A stretch of DNA of 47,642 nt from positions 1-47,642 of the forward strand of contig NZ_CADEFI010000028.1 in assembly GCF_902826555.1 (NCBI RefSeq), given 5' to 3'. The translations under genes were made by a program, and so were the position numbers. Of the stretch, positions 41,160 through 47,642 are shown in pieces. The notes beneath the pieces are model-generated. The model was not told where the DNA came from and ran no database searches. It was given only the letters and a program-made list of their open reading frames with translations. This stretch comes from an uncultured Hyphomicrobium sp. (GTDB taxonomy: Bacteria; Pseudomonadota; Alphaproteobacteria; Rhizobiales; Hyphomicrobiaceae). Each line of letters opens with the position of its first letter. Within the stretch, counting starts at the first letter, position 1.

Positions 41160-41780
41160 CTATCTGTTTCCCGGGTCGGGAGCGCCGAGGTTCGCGACCG
41201 TGGTGCCCTTGCCCGCAAGGAAGACGCCGACGCAGTGCCCAAGCTCGGTTTGCACGAGCCAGACGTGGTCCTGGAACGTCTGCTGCGCCAATTCCCCTCC
41301 CGGGGCGACGCGTGCGTACTCCTTGCGGTCTCCAGCGTAGTCAATCCAGAAGACGACGCGGAGGCCATCGGAGGCGTTGACGAACTTCAACGTTGCCGCC
41401 GCCTCCGAGACTGGCGACTGCAGCGACGGGACATCGCCACACGGGACGGACCGGGCCGGCGTCAGGGCGCTCCCAGCGCTTTCGCCAGAAGCGGGGCCAG
41501 TCTGCCGGGCCTTGAGCTTTTGGATTTCGGCGCGGGCCACGCTGGCGTAAAAGCCACCCGGAAACTGGGCGAGAAATCCGTTCCAACTCTCGACGGTGCC
41601 GGTTGCCTTTGCGGTGTCGAATGCCCGTTGCTCGGCGGCGGGCCCCGTGCTTACGGGAGCATCCTGCGCGGCCGCCGGCGGCGGCAGAAGCGTCGACTGG
41701 GACGTGCCATTGGGCGTGCCCATGACCAGTGCAGCACAGGCCACGGCAGCGACTTTGGCGATGTCGAAAAAGACGGACAT
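41160..41780 (-). CDS. Exported protein with von Hippel-Lindau beta-type domain
   Basis: A 206-residue protein. The hydrophobic N-terminus (VAAVACAALVMG) suggests export. A helical repeat-like segment at residues 53-92 (FDTAKATGTVESWNGFLAQF) resembles the short solenoid units found beside bacterial signalling domains. Residues 118-192 match the beta domain of VHL: VNASDG, FWIDYAG, EYARVAPGG and DHVWLV. Aligned without gaps to human VHL 88-117, W145, Y155, H172 and W174 fall on W88, Y98, H115 and W117, and T168 on S111. These are the hydroxyproline-pocket positions. GGAGG precedes the ATG. The gene lies downstream of the RDD gene on the same strand. The ligand is unknown. Confidence 0.82.
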   Translation of the reverse strand: MSVFFDIAKVAAVACAALVMGTPNGTSQSTLLPPPAAAQDAPVSTGPAAEQRAFDTAKATGTVESWNGFLAQFPGGFYASVARAEIQKLKARQTGPASGESAGSALTPARSVPCGDVPSLQSPVSEAAATLKFVNASDGLRVVFWIDYAGDRKEYARVAPGGELAQQTFQDHVWLVQTELGHCVGVFLAGKGTTVANLGAPDPGNR

Positions 41781-41879
41781 CCTGAAACCTCCGCCTGAAA
41801 ATGAGTTGGATATAAAAAGGGATCATCGCTCCGTGGGCGGGCGACGGTCAAGCGACGGGCGGGAAGCCAGGGATCGCGC

Positions 41880-42584
41880 TCAATGCGTGACGACGTATGT
41901 GCCAACGATCTTATCGTGAAGCGCCTGCTTGCGCTGCGTCCATCCGGCCATCATGAAGCCGACGCAAATGATCGCGGCCGACAGGATTTTCAGGAGGTTG
42001 CGGGCCGCGGCAGCCGCCAGAGTGAGGCGCTGTCCTTGCGCGTCGACAACCTCGAGCCCCAGAACCCGCTTGCCGAGGCCGCCTCGATAAAGGCTGGCAT
42101 CCGTGAAGATCCAATAGAGCATCAGCACGGCGAGCACGATCTCGTTGACCTCCACCGTCTCGATGGGCTGGCCGGTCGCCGGGTCGATCTGCCACGACAG
42201 GCTCGTGCGCAGGGTGACAGTGTAGACCGCGCCTTCAGTCTCGCGCGCCGTCTCTTCGATCCTGTAGCGATAGACCCACGTGTCGAGCACGGACCGCTCG
42301 ATGATCTTGTCGGTTTTGATGACTTTATCGCCGTCCGCGTCCGTGGTCTCGGTGCTCCTGCTGTCTATCGTGCGTTCCACCGTGCCGATGCCGAACGGCG
42401 TGCTCAACGTCACGATGCGGCCGATGTTCGGCTCCGCGGCGGCGAGCAGCAGGTACAGGGTCGAGACGATGGTTCCGACCACGCCTACATCAATCAGGAG
42501 CGCGAGCGCTCGCTTCCAGAAGCCGGCGTCGCGCGTCACGCCGCTCGCGATGGCGTCATCGGCCACATTATCGACGTTCGCCAT
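41880..42584 (-). CDS. RDD family membrane protein
   Basis: A 234-residue inner-membrane protein with the RDD layout: an N-terminal AGFWKRALALLIDVGVVGTI (Arg and Asp in the first helix), a long polar insert (about residues 60-140), then VLAVLMLYWIFTDASLYRGG, LGKRVLGLEVVDAQG and a final helix before LHDKIVGTYVV. RDD proteins are thought to be transporters or ion-handling proteins, but most are uncharacterised. The ATG at 42584 has GGAGAG upstream; a TTG at 42596 is unlikely. It is followed by the VHL-like gene after 99 bases. Confidence 0.9.
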   Translation of the reverse strand: MANVDNVADDAIASGVTRDAGFWKRALALLIDVGVVGTIVSTLYLLLAAAEPNIGRIVTLSTPFGIGTVERTIDSRSTETTDADGDKVIKTDKIIERSVLDTWVYRYRIEETARETEGAVYTVTLRTSLSWQIDPATGQPIETVEVNEIVLAVLMLYWIFTDASLYRGGLGKRVLGLEVVDAQGQRLTLAAAAARNLLKILSAAIICVGFMMAGWTQRKQALHDKIVGTYVVTH

Positions 42585-42687
42585 CGAACTCTCCAACCGG
42601 GCTGCGGCGCTTCAAGGCGCACTCGATCAGCTTCAGTGTGGGGGATGATGTCCGTCAACGATGTTCCGCCGGGAACACGATCCAGCG

Positions 42688-44310
42688 TCAGCTCCGAAGA
42701 CCCGGAGCTTCCTGACCGGTGCGCTCGACGTATTCGGTATAGCCACCGCCGTACTGGTGAATGCCCTCCGGCGTCAGCTCCAGAACGCGGTTCGACAAGC
42801 CGGCCAGGAAGTGGCGGTCGTGCGAGACGAACAGCATGGCGCCCTCATAGAGCGCCAGCGCCTTGATCAGCATTTCCTTCGTCATCAGGTCGAGGTGGTT
42901 TGTCGGCTCGTCGAGGACGAGAAAGTTGGGCGGATCGAACAGCATCTTCGCCATCACGAGGCGCGCCTTCTCGCCGCCCGACAGCACACGGCACCGCTTC
43001 TCGACGTCGTCGCCGGAAAAGCCGAAGCAACCGGCCAGCGTGCGCAATGTGCCGGTGCCCGCCTGAGGAAACGCGTCCTCGAGCGACTGGAACACGGTGC
43101 GCTCGCCGTCGAGCAGATCCATGGCGTGCTGGGCGAAGTAACCCATCTTGACACTGGCGCCGATCGAGACCGTACCCTCGTCCGGCGCGGCCGCACCTGC
43201 CACGAGCTTCAGCAGCGTCGACTTGCCGGCGCCGTTGATACCCATCACGCACCACCGCTCCTTGCGGCGAACCTGGAAGTCGAGCCCCTCGTAGATGCTG
43301 CGGCTGCCGTAACTCTTGTGCACGCTCTTGAGCGTCGCCACGTCCTCGCCCGACCGAGGCGCCGGCGGGAAATCGAAAGCGATGGCCTGACGCCGGCGCG
43401 GCGGCTCGACGCGCTCGATCTTCTCGATCTGCTTCACACGGCTCTGCACCTGGGCCGCGTGCGAGGCGCGCGCTTTGAAGCGCTCGATGAACCGGATCTC
43501 CTTCGCCAGCATGGCCTGCTGGCGCTCGAACTGCGCCTGCTGCTGCTTCTCCTTCAGCGCGCGTTGCTGCTCGTAGAATTCGTAGTCGCCCGAATAGGAG
43601 GTCAGCGTACCGCCGTCGATCTCGACAATCTTGCCCACGATGCGGTTCATGAACTCGCGGTCGTGCGAGGTCATCATGAGCGCACCTTCGTAGCCCTTCA
43701 GGAACTCCTCGAGCCAGATCAGGCTTTCGATGTCCAGATGGTTGCTCGGCTCGTCGAGCAGCATCACGTCCGGGCGCATGAGCAGGATGCGAGCAAGGGC
43801 GACGCGCATCTTCCAGCCACCCGACAGATTGCCGACGTCGCCGTCCATCATATCCTGGCTGAAGGACAAGCCCGCCAGCACCTCGCGTGCGCGTCCGTCC
43901 AATGCATAGCCGCCCAATTCCTCGAAGCGGCCTTGCACCTCGCCGTAGCGCTCGATGAGGGCTTCCATTTCGCCGGCGCGGTCGGGATCGGCCAGGGCTG
44001 CTTCGAGATCGGCCAGCTCCGCGGCAAGCGCGCTCACGGGCCCGGCTCCGTCCATGACCTCGGACACGGCGCTGCGGCCCCCCATCTCGCCGACGTCCTG
44101 GCTGAAGTAGCCGATGGTGACGCCGCGATCGACGGAGACCTGCCCCTCGTCCGGCTGCTCCTGGCCGGTGATGAGGCGGAACAGCGTGGTTTTCCCGGCG
44201 CCGTTCGGGCCGACCAGGCCGATTTTCTCGCCGCGCAGCAGTGCCGCCGAGGCCTCGATGAAGAGGATCTGGTGGCCGTTCTGCTTACTGATGTTGTCGA
44301 GGTGAATCAT
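42688..44310 (-). CDS. ABC-F family ATPase (YbiT/EttA-like)
   Basis: A 540-residue cytoplasmic protein with tandem ABC domains. The first has GPNGAGKT, LSGGWKMRVAL and MLLDEPSNHLDI. A charged linker helix pair follows (EKQQQAQFERQQAMLAKEIR, the ABC-F P-site tRNA interaction motif region). The second has GINGAGKS, LSGGEKARLVM and LVLDEPTNHLDL. ABC-F proteins act on the translating ribosome; this subgroup resembles YbiT/YheS and not EttA proper. It is a different paralogue from the Uup-type gene at 34819. The ATG at 44310 lies 13 bases after an AGG. Confidence 0.95.
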   Translation of the reverse strand: MIHLDNISKQNGHQILFIEASAALLRGEKIGLVGPNGAGKTTLFRLITGQEQPDEGQVSVDRGVTIGYFSQDVGEMGGRSAVSEVMDGAGPVSALAAELADLEAALADPDRAGEMEALIERYGEVQGRFEELGGYALDGRAREVLAGLSFSQDMMDGDVGNLSGGWKMRVALARILLMRPDVMLLDEPSNHLDIESLIWLEEFLKGYEGALMMTSHDREFMNRIVGKIVEIDGGTLTSYSGDYEFYEQQRALKEKQQQAQFERQQAMLAKEIRFIERFKARASHAAQVQSRVKQIEKIERVEPPRRRQAIAFDFPPAPRSGEDVATLKSVHKSYGSRSIYEGLDFQVRRKERWCVMGINGAGKSTLLKLVAGAAAPDEGTVSIGASVKMGYFAQHAMDLLDGERTVFQSLEDAFPQAGTGTLRTLAGCFGFSGDDVEKRCRVLSGGEKARLVMAKMLFDPPNFLVLDEPTNHLDLMTKEMLIKALALYEGAMLFVSHDRHFLAGLSNRVLELTPEGIHQYGGGYTEYVERTGQEAPGLRS

Positions 44311-44659
44311 AGGCGCATTTACCTGTGCGCCGGGCGATGCGGCAAGGGACTAAGGGGCGCAGGGGTGGGCCGTCGAGGCGGGCAAAGACCCTGGTGCCGC
44401 AGCGAAATAGCCGTCCTACCGCAAGCGCCCGCCGGGGCGTGCCGGTACGCCAACTTTTCCGATCGGCTGTCAGCTGGCCTTCAGGTTTCGGGACCATGTT
44501 CCGTCACATCGGGGAGGCGGGCAAGCCTCGTGCCGCAGGCGTTCCAGTGGGGGTTTCCGCGGTCCACAGGCTTTAACACGCCTGTCGTGATCGTCCCCTA
44601 TCTAGGATGAAAATTGAACCTCGACCGCCCGTGCGGGGCGGCACAAAAGTGGAGCGACC
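44311..44659. other. Divergent intergenic region (349 bases)
   Basis: This space lies between the ABC-F gene and a small membrane protein gene. I find no credible reading frame or long stem-loop. The last 60 bases hold the promoter and the GTGGAGCG ribosome-binding region of the downstream gene; CTATCTAGGATG at about 44598-44609 is a possible -10 region but no clear -35 box accompanies it. Confidence 0.5.
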
Positions 44660-44941
44660 ATGCAGTCTCCGGTCATCGTTCTGGCGGCGCTGCTTCCTAT
44701 TTCGATCGGCGCGATGGTGCTCATTTACCAGCACACGGGCGTGCGGCGGTTTGATACCCTGCTCTCCTTTTTCGGCGTCGCCCTTGTCGCCAGCGGTCTG
44801 GCGATGGCTCGTGACGGCGTCGAGGGTACGCGGCGCATCCTCTGGATGTTGCCGAGCGACGCCGCGGCCGTGACAGCCCAGGACGGAATGACGTCCGTCG
44901 CGACGGCGCCTGCATTGCGCGCGGTCGCTGTGCGCGACTAA
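44660..44941 (+). CDS. Small two-helix membrane protein
   Basis: A 93-residue protein with two membrane helices (VIVLAALLPISIGAMVLIYQ and LLSFFGVALVASGLAMARDG) and a polar C-terminal tail ending RAVAVRD. TGGAGCG lies just before the ATG. No family is recognised. A U-less stem-loop follows the stop codon. Confidence 0.75.
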   Translation: MQSPVIVLAALLPISIGAMVLIYQHTGVRRFDTLLSFFGVALVASGLAMARDGVEGTRRILWMLPSDAAAVTAQDGMTSVATAPALRAVAVRD

Positions 44942-44973
44942 GCGCAATCTAGCCCTTCCATACGACGGCGAAG

Positions 44974-44998
44974 GATCCAGGCGCAGCGCGCCTGGATC
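44974..44998. terminator. Perfect stem-loop between convergent genes (no U-tract)
   Basis: GATCCAGGCGC at 44974-44984 pairs perfectly with GCGCCTGGATC at 44988-44998 around an AGC loop, between the small membrane protein gene and the tautomerase gene. There is no T-run on either side. Confidence 0.55.
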
Positions 44999-45007
44999 GT
45001 GCATCGC

Positions 45008-45232
45008 CTATTTCCTGCCGCCCGCCTGGATGGCCTTCACGTCGGCGGCTGTCATGCCCTTGCCGCCGATGCCCCAGTGGCCGCTCGCCACCTCGTGCAC
45101 GCGCACCCAGGTGACAGAGCGCATGGCCTCGCCTTCGATCTCGACCATGGCGTCCGTGATCTTCCCGATCATGGCCTGCTTCTGGCGGGCGTCGAAGACG
45201 CCTTCGATCAGCTCGATGTCGATCAGTGGCAT
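45008..45232 (-). CDS. 4-oxalocrotonate tautomerase family enzyme
   Basis: A 74-residue tautomerase. After removal of Met the chain begins PLIDIELIEGVFDARQKQAM, with the catalytic amino-terminal proline, and continues with ITDAMVEIEGEAMRSVTWVR and the VASGHWGIGGKGM segment. These enzymes interconvert keto and enol forms of small acids. It is slightly longer than the 62-residue type enzyme. AAGGAAA lies before the ATG at 45232; a longer frame to 45364 crosses the operator region and is not credible. It is divergent from the HxlR regulator and probably controlled by it. Confidence 0.93.
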   Translation of the reverse strand: MPLIDIELIEGVFDARQKQAMIGKITDAMVEIEGEAMRSVTWVRVHEVASGHWGIGGKGMTAADVKAIQAGGRK

Positions 45233-45310
45233 GTGTTTCCTTTCGTTTTCGCTGCTGCGGGAACCTGCTCCCGCGCGCCGAGCCAGATCGCACGGCAGGC
45301 GCGGCGGCCT

Positions 45311-45353
45311 CCAGTTCAGCAACTGAACCCCGGCGATACAGAAACTGAACTGG
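45311..45353. promoter_or_regulatory. Probable HxlR operator (three GTTCAG/CTGAAC half-sites)
   Basis: The 182-base space between the tautomerase and HxlR genes contains GTTCAG at 45313-45318 and CTGAAC at 45323-45328 (a dyad separated by four bases), and a further CTGAAC at 45345-45350. The outer edges CCAGTTCAG and CTGAACTGG are perfect inverted repeats of each other. HxlR regulators commonly bind such repeated half-sites between their own gene and a divergent target. Confidence 0.65.
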
Positions 45354-45414
45354 TCGCGGCTCATTCGACGGCGTAGGTTGCGCGGCGATGGGGCGCCAAT
45401 CCAGGGAGCAATCC

Positions 45415-46113
45415 ATGAGCGAAGGCAGCTACGGCCAGTTCTGCCCGGTGGCGATGGCGGCAGAGATTCTATGCTCGCGCTGGACTCTGCTTCTGCTGCG
45501 CGAGCTTGTCTCCGGCTCGACGCGTTTCAACGAGCTGCGCCGCGGCGTGCCGCGCATGTCGCCTGCGCTACTTTCCAAGCGCCTCAAGGATCTCGAGGCG
45601 GCGGGCATCGTCACGCGGCACCGCGCTGCGGACGAGCCCGGCACGATCGCATACCGTCTGACGAAAGCGGGCGAGGATCTGCGCCCCGTCATCGAAGCGG
45701 TCGGCGCGTGGGGCCAGCGGTGGATCGAGACCGATGCGTCGCTCAAGAACCTCGATCCCAACCTGCTGATGTGGGACATCCGGCGCAACATCGATCCGAA
45801 GCCGATGCCGCGCAAACGGAGCACGATCGAGGTCATCTTCAGCGATCTTCCGAAAGCGCAGCGGACCTGGTGGCTGGTGGTCGCGCCCGGACAGGAGGTC
45901 GATCTCTGCTCGTCAGATCCCGGCTTCGACGTGGATCTCTATCTCGCGACCGACCTCAGGACTCTGACCGAGATCTGGATGGGATATCTCACGGCGGCGC
46001 GGGCGAAGCGCGAGGGGCGGCTCACGATCACGGGCAGCCGGCCGCTCGAAGCAAGCCTCACGTCGTGGCTCACGCTGAGCACGTTTGCGAAGGTGGACAA
46101 GCTCGTCGCTTGA
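45415..46113 (+). CDS. HxlR-family transcriptional regulator with C-terminal sterol-carrier-like domain
   Basis: A 232-residue protein. The N-terminal winged helix domain (about 1-105) has the HxlR hallmarks: CPVAMAAEILCSRWTLLLLR, RFNELRRGVPRMSPALLSKR and LKDLEAAGIVTRH. The C-terminal part (about 120-232; IEVIFSDLPKAQRTWWLVVA, VDLYLATDLRTLTEIWMGYL) resembles an SCP2-like ligand pocket. It probably senses a small hydrophobic or electrophilic molecule and represses its own gene and the divergent tautomerase. AGGGAG precedes the ATG at 45415. It is the first gene of a plus-strand group with the DUF1272 and SRPBCC genes. Confidence 0.93.
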   Translation: MSEGSYGQFCPVAMAAEILCSRWTLLLLRELVSGSTRFNELRRGVPRMSPALLSKRLKDLEAAGIVTRHRAADEPGTIAYRLTKAGEDLRPVIEAVGAWGQRWIETDASLKNLDPNLLMWDIRRNIDPKPMPRKRSTIEVIFSDLPKAQRTWWLVVAPGQEVDLCSSDPGFDVDLYLATDLRTLTEIWMGYLTAARAKREGRLTITGSRPLEASLTSWLTLSTFAKVDKLVA

Positions 46114-46126
46114 CCGGGAGACAAGG

Positions 46127-46435
46127 ATGCTCGAACTCAGACCGACGTGCGAGAACTGCAATACGGCGCTGCCGCCCGAAGCGACGGACGCGCGCATCTG
46201 CTCGTACGAGTGCACGTTCTGCGCGGACTGCGTGGAGCACGTGCTGCAGAACGTGTGCCCGAACTGCGGAGGCGGGTTCGCGCCGCGTCCCATCCGGCCG
46301 GTCACGAACTGGCGCGGCGACAACTATCTCGGCAAGGACCCGGCGAGCACGACGGTCAAGCATCAGCCGGTGGATGCGGCGGCGCATGCGGCGTTCGTTG
46401 GCGAGGTCGGGCGTCTTGCGCCGCAGCGACGGTGA
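46127..46435 (+). CDS. DUF1272 zinc-binding small protein
   Basis: A 102-residue protein that begins MLELRPTCENCNTALPPEAT and has CxxC pairs (CENC, CSYEC, CADC, CPNC) spaced as in the DUF1272 family, which suggests one or two zinc sites. The function of the family is unknown. GGGAG lies before the ATG at 46127, 13 bases after the HxlR stop codon, so the two are almost certainly cotranscribed. The second half of the protein is less conserved. Confidence 0.92.
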   Translation: MLELRPTCENCNTALPPEATDARICSYECTFCADCVEHVLQNVCPNCGGGFAPRPIRPVTNWRGDNYLGKDPASTTVKHQPVDAAAHAAFVGEVGRLAPQRR

Positions 46436-46614
46436 GGCGGGGGCTGTTTGCCTGAGTTTCAACGGCTTGGCTCGTCCAGGTGCCAAAGGTTGCCCGCAAG
46501 ATCAAAATCTCCAGGGTGAGGTGTCGGGAGCGAGGCGTGTCGAACGTCTTGATATCGACGGGCGGAACTGCCCTTGTCACTCCGCTCCACCGGCGGTCAA
46601 CACAGGAGACACCC

Positions 46615-47088
46615 ATGTCCAAGAAGCAGGAAGCGAAAATGCCGGAAACGAGCACCATTCGCCTGCACCGCGTTTTCGCCACCACGCCGGAGAAAGTCTA
46701 CCGTGCGTTCCTCGATGCCGATGCCATGGCCAAATGGCTGCCCCCGTACGGCTTCACGTGCACGGTCCATCATTTCGAGGGGAAAGCCGGCGGCACCTTC
46801 AAGATGTCGTTCAAGAACTTCACGACGGAGAAGAGCCATTCCTTCGGTGGTGAGTATGTGGAGCTCGTACCCCACACGCTCATCCGCTACACGGACCGCT
46901 TCGACGATCCGAATCTTCCGGGCGTCATGTCGGTGACGGTGAAGCTCACGGCCGTGTCCTGCGGCACCGAGATCAACATCGAGCAGGCGGGCGTGCCGGC
47001 CGTCATCCCAGCGGAAGCGTGCTATCTCGGCTGGCAGCAATCGCTCGCGCAGCTCGCGAAGCTCGTCGAGCCGGACAATCCGGAGTAG
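46615..47088 (+). CDS. SRPBCC (AHSA1-like) family protein
   Basis: A 157-residue protein of the START/Bet v1 (SRPBCC) fold, AHSA1 type: IRLHRVFATTPEKVYRAFLD, MAKWLPPYGF, FEGKAGGTFKMSF, FGGEYVELVPHTLIRYTDRF and YLGWQQSLAQLAKLVE. Such proteins bind hydrophobic ligands in a deep pocket; the ligand is unknown. AGGAG precedes the ATG at 46615. It lies 179 bases after the DUF1272 gene and is probably part of the same regulated group. HxlR/ArsR regulators beside SRPBCC proteins are a recurrent arrangement. Confidence 0.93.
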   Translation: MSKKQEAKMPETSTIRLHRVFATTPEKVYRAFLDADAMAKWLPPYGFTCTVHHFEGKAGGTFKMSFKNFTTEKSHSFGGEYVELVPHTLIRYTDRFDDPNLPGVMSVTVKLTAVSCGTEINIEQAGVPAVIPAEACYLGWQQSLAQLAKLVEPDNPE

Positions 47089-47115
47089 GGCCGGCCTGGC
47101 CACAAGCTGGCGTGG

Positions 47116-47146
47116 TCGTCGATAGCCGAACCTCGGCTATCGACGA
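47116..47146. terminator. 14-bp perfect stem-loop between convergent genes (no U-tract)
   Basis: TCGTCGATAGCCGA at 47116-47129 pairs perfectly with TCGGCTATCGACGA at 47133-47146 around an ACC loop. It lies between the convergent SRPBCC gene and the Cys-rich gene, without a T-run on either side. It is the longest perfect stem I found in the window. Confidence 0.6.
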
Positions 47147-47215
47147 AGCATCCTCGAGCGGATCGAAGCTCTCGTCCGGTCCCGCGCTATTCTTCAATCC
47201 GCGCCGGGCAACGGG

Positions 47216-47512
47216 TCAGAAGCACAACCAAGCGCCCAGGCAGGCTTTGGGCTCCGACACTTTGCACGCCATCTGCGAGGCGCGACACGTCGTTGTCCCC
47301 GTGCCGTCTTCGCACTTCAGGCTGACAGGGCCTTTGCCCTCGCGGCCCTGCCCGTAGATGATGTTTTTCAGACCGTTCGTCGCAAAGAGCGCGGCGACAT
47401 CGTGGCTCGCGAACTCGCCAACGGATCCCACTCTGACGCAGTCGGCATGAGCCGTCGCCGAAAGTGCGAAGATGACCGCCGTGGCAGCCAAGCCGAGTTT
47501 CAAAGATCGCAT
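47216..47512 (-). CDS. Small exported Cys-rich protein
   Basis: A 98-residue protein with a signal peptide (LGLAATAVIFALSATAHA) and a mature part of about 75 residues with six cysteines (DCVR, LKCE, TTCR, MACK, ACLG, WLCF), probably three disulphides. The FASHDVAALFATNGLKNIIY segment may be helical. GGAGGGG lies before the ATG at 47512; the frame to 47611 has no start signal. I recognise no family. The remaining bases to the window end are its upstream region and show no further gene. Confidence 0.82.
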   Translation of the reverse strand: MRSLKLGLAATAVIFALSATAHADCVRVGSVGEFASHDVAALFATNGLKNIIYGQGREGKGPVSLKCEDGTGTTTCRASQMACKVSEPKACLGAWLCF

Positions 47513-47642
47513 TCGCCCCTCCGAAAAAGGATCTACCTCAGTATCGATACTTAGTTGAGAGCGCGGCCCTCGACAACAAACTGGCCAGCCGCAAACAGCG
47601 TTATCCAGCAAGATACTGGAAAGCGTGCCGCTTTTGCCACGC

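Noticed and set aside
42661-44610. Long plus-strand frame antisense to the ABC-F gene
   Set aside because: No domain is recognisable, and the minus-strand ABC-F motifs are intact over the same bases.

Overview
The window is high-GC chromosomal DNA of an alphaproteobacterium, most likely a member of the Hyphomicrobiales (Rhizobiales). The evidence is a cckA gene close to recA-alaS, a DksA with a single retained zinc-site cysteine, a GTTC-N7-GTTC type LexA box before recA, CC-motif porins of the alphaproteobacterial type, and Tat-exported OpgG with OpgH. Genus cannot be fixed from the sequence alone. I see no rRNA or tRNA genes, CRISPR array, insertion sequence or prophage; this is core-like chromosome with many small exported or membrane proteins.

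Layout. 1-2.2 kb: alaS (cut by the window edge) and recA on the minus strand, with an SOS box upstream of recA. 2.2-3.5 kb: four small plus-strand genes (a short FlgC-like protein, a DUF6494 protein, an unknown, and an exported one-EF-hand protein). 3.5-5.4 kb: a divergent LysR regulator/SDR oxidoreductase pair. 5.4-11.4 kb: the cell-cycle hybrid kinase gene cckA, divergent from a FliO-like gene with a CtrA-like site between them, then a large MscS-type channel. 11.4-15.5 kb: dksA with a histone-H1-like tail, a MoxR-type AAA ATPase and a chemoreceptor. 15.8-19.3 kb: a membrane-anchored unknown, a 28-residue membrane peptide, and the ycjX-ycjF operon. 19.3-22.8 kb: opgG-opgH for periplasmic glucans. 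23.6-26.7 kb: two tandem porin genes with nearly identical 3' ends and terminators. 26.8-34.7 kb: a CoxE-like VWA protein (probable partner of the MoxR ATPase 13 kb away), a lipoprotein, a GNAT protein, a periplasmic trypsin-like protease with two FHA domains, and a PDZ/Sel1 protein. 34.8-44.3 kb: two ABC-F ATPases, an HI0933-type flavoprotein with no conventional start codon, His-rich exported peptides, LprI-like, DUF2252, DUF3592, an exported VHL-like protein and an RDD protein. 44.6-47.6 kb: a small tautomerase divergent from an HxlR regulator-DUF1272-SRPBCC cluster, with an obvious operator in between, and a Cys-rich exported peptide.

How the parts fit. Several genes serve cell-cycle and envelope control: CckA acts on CtrA through ChpT, and the site beside it suggests feedback. 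Envelope maintenance is represented by OpgGH, the MscS channel, YcjX/YcjF, the porins and many exported proteins. Four of the convergent gene pairs are separated by long perfect or near-perfect stem-loops without a U-tract, which suggests a common way of ending transcription from both sides.

The most interesting single item is the protein at 41160-41780. It carries a domain that aligns without gaps, through the core of the fold, to the beta domain of the human von Hippel-Lindau protein. It keeps four of the five hydroxyproline-pocket residues, with Thr for Ser at the fifth. No complete new multi-gene system is evident.
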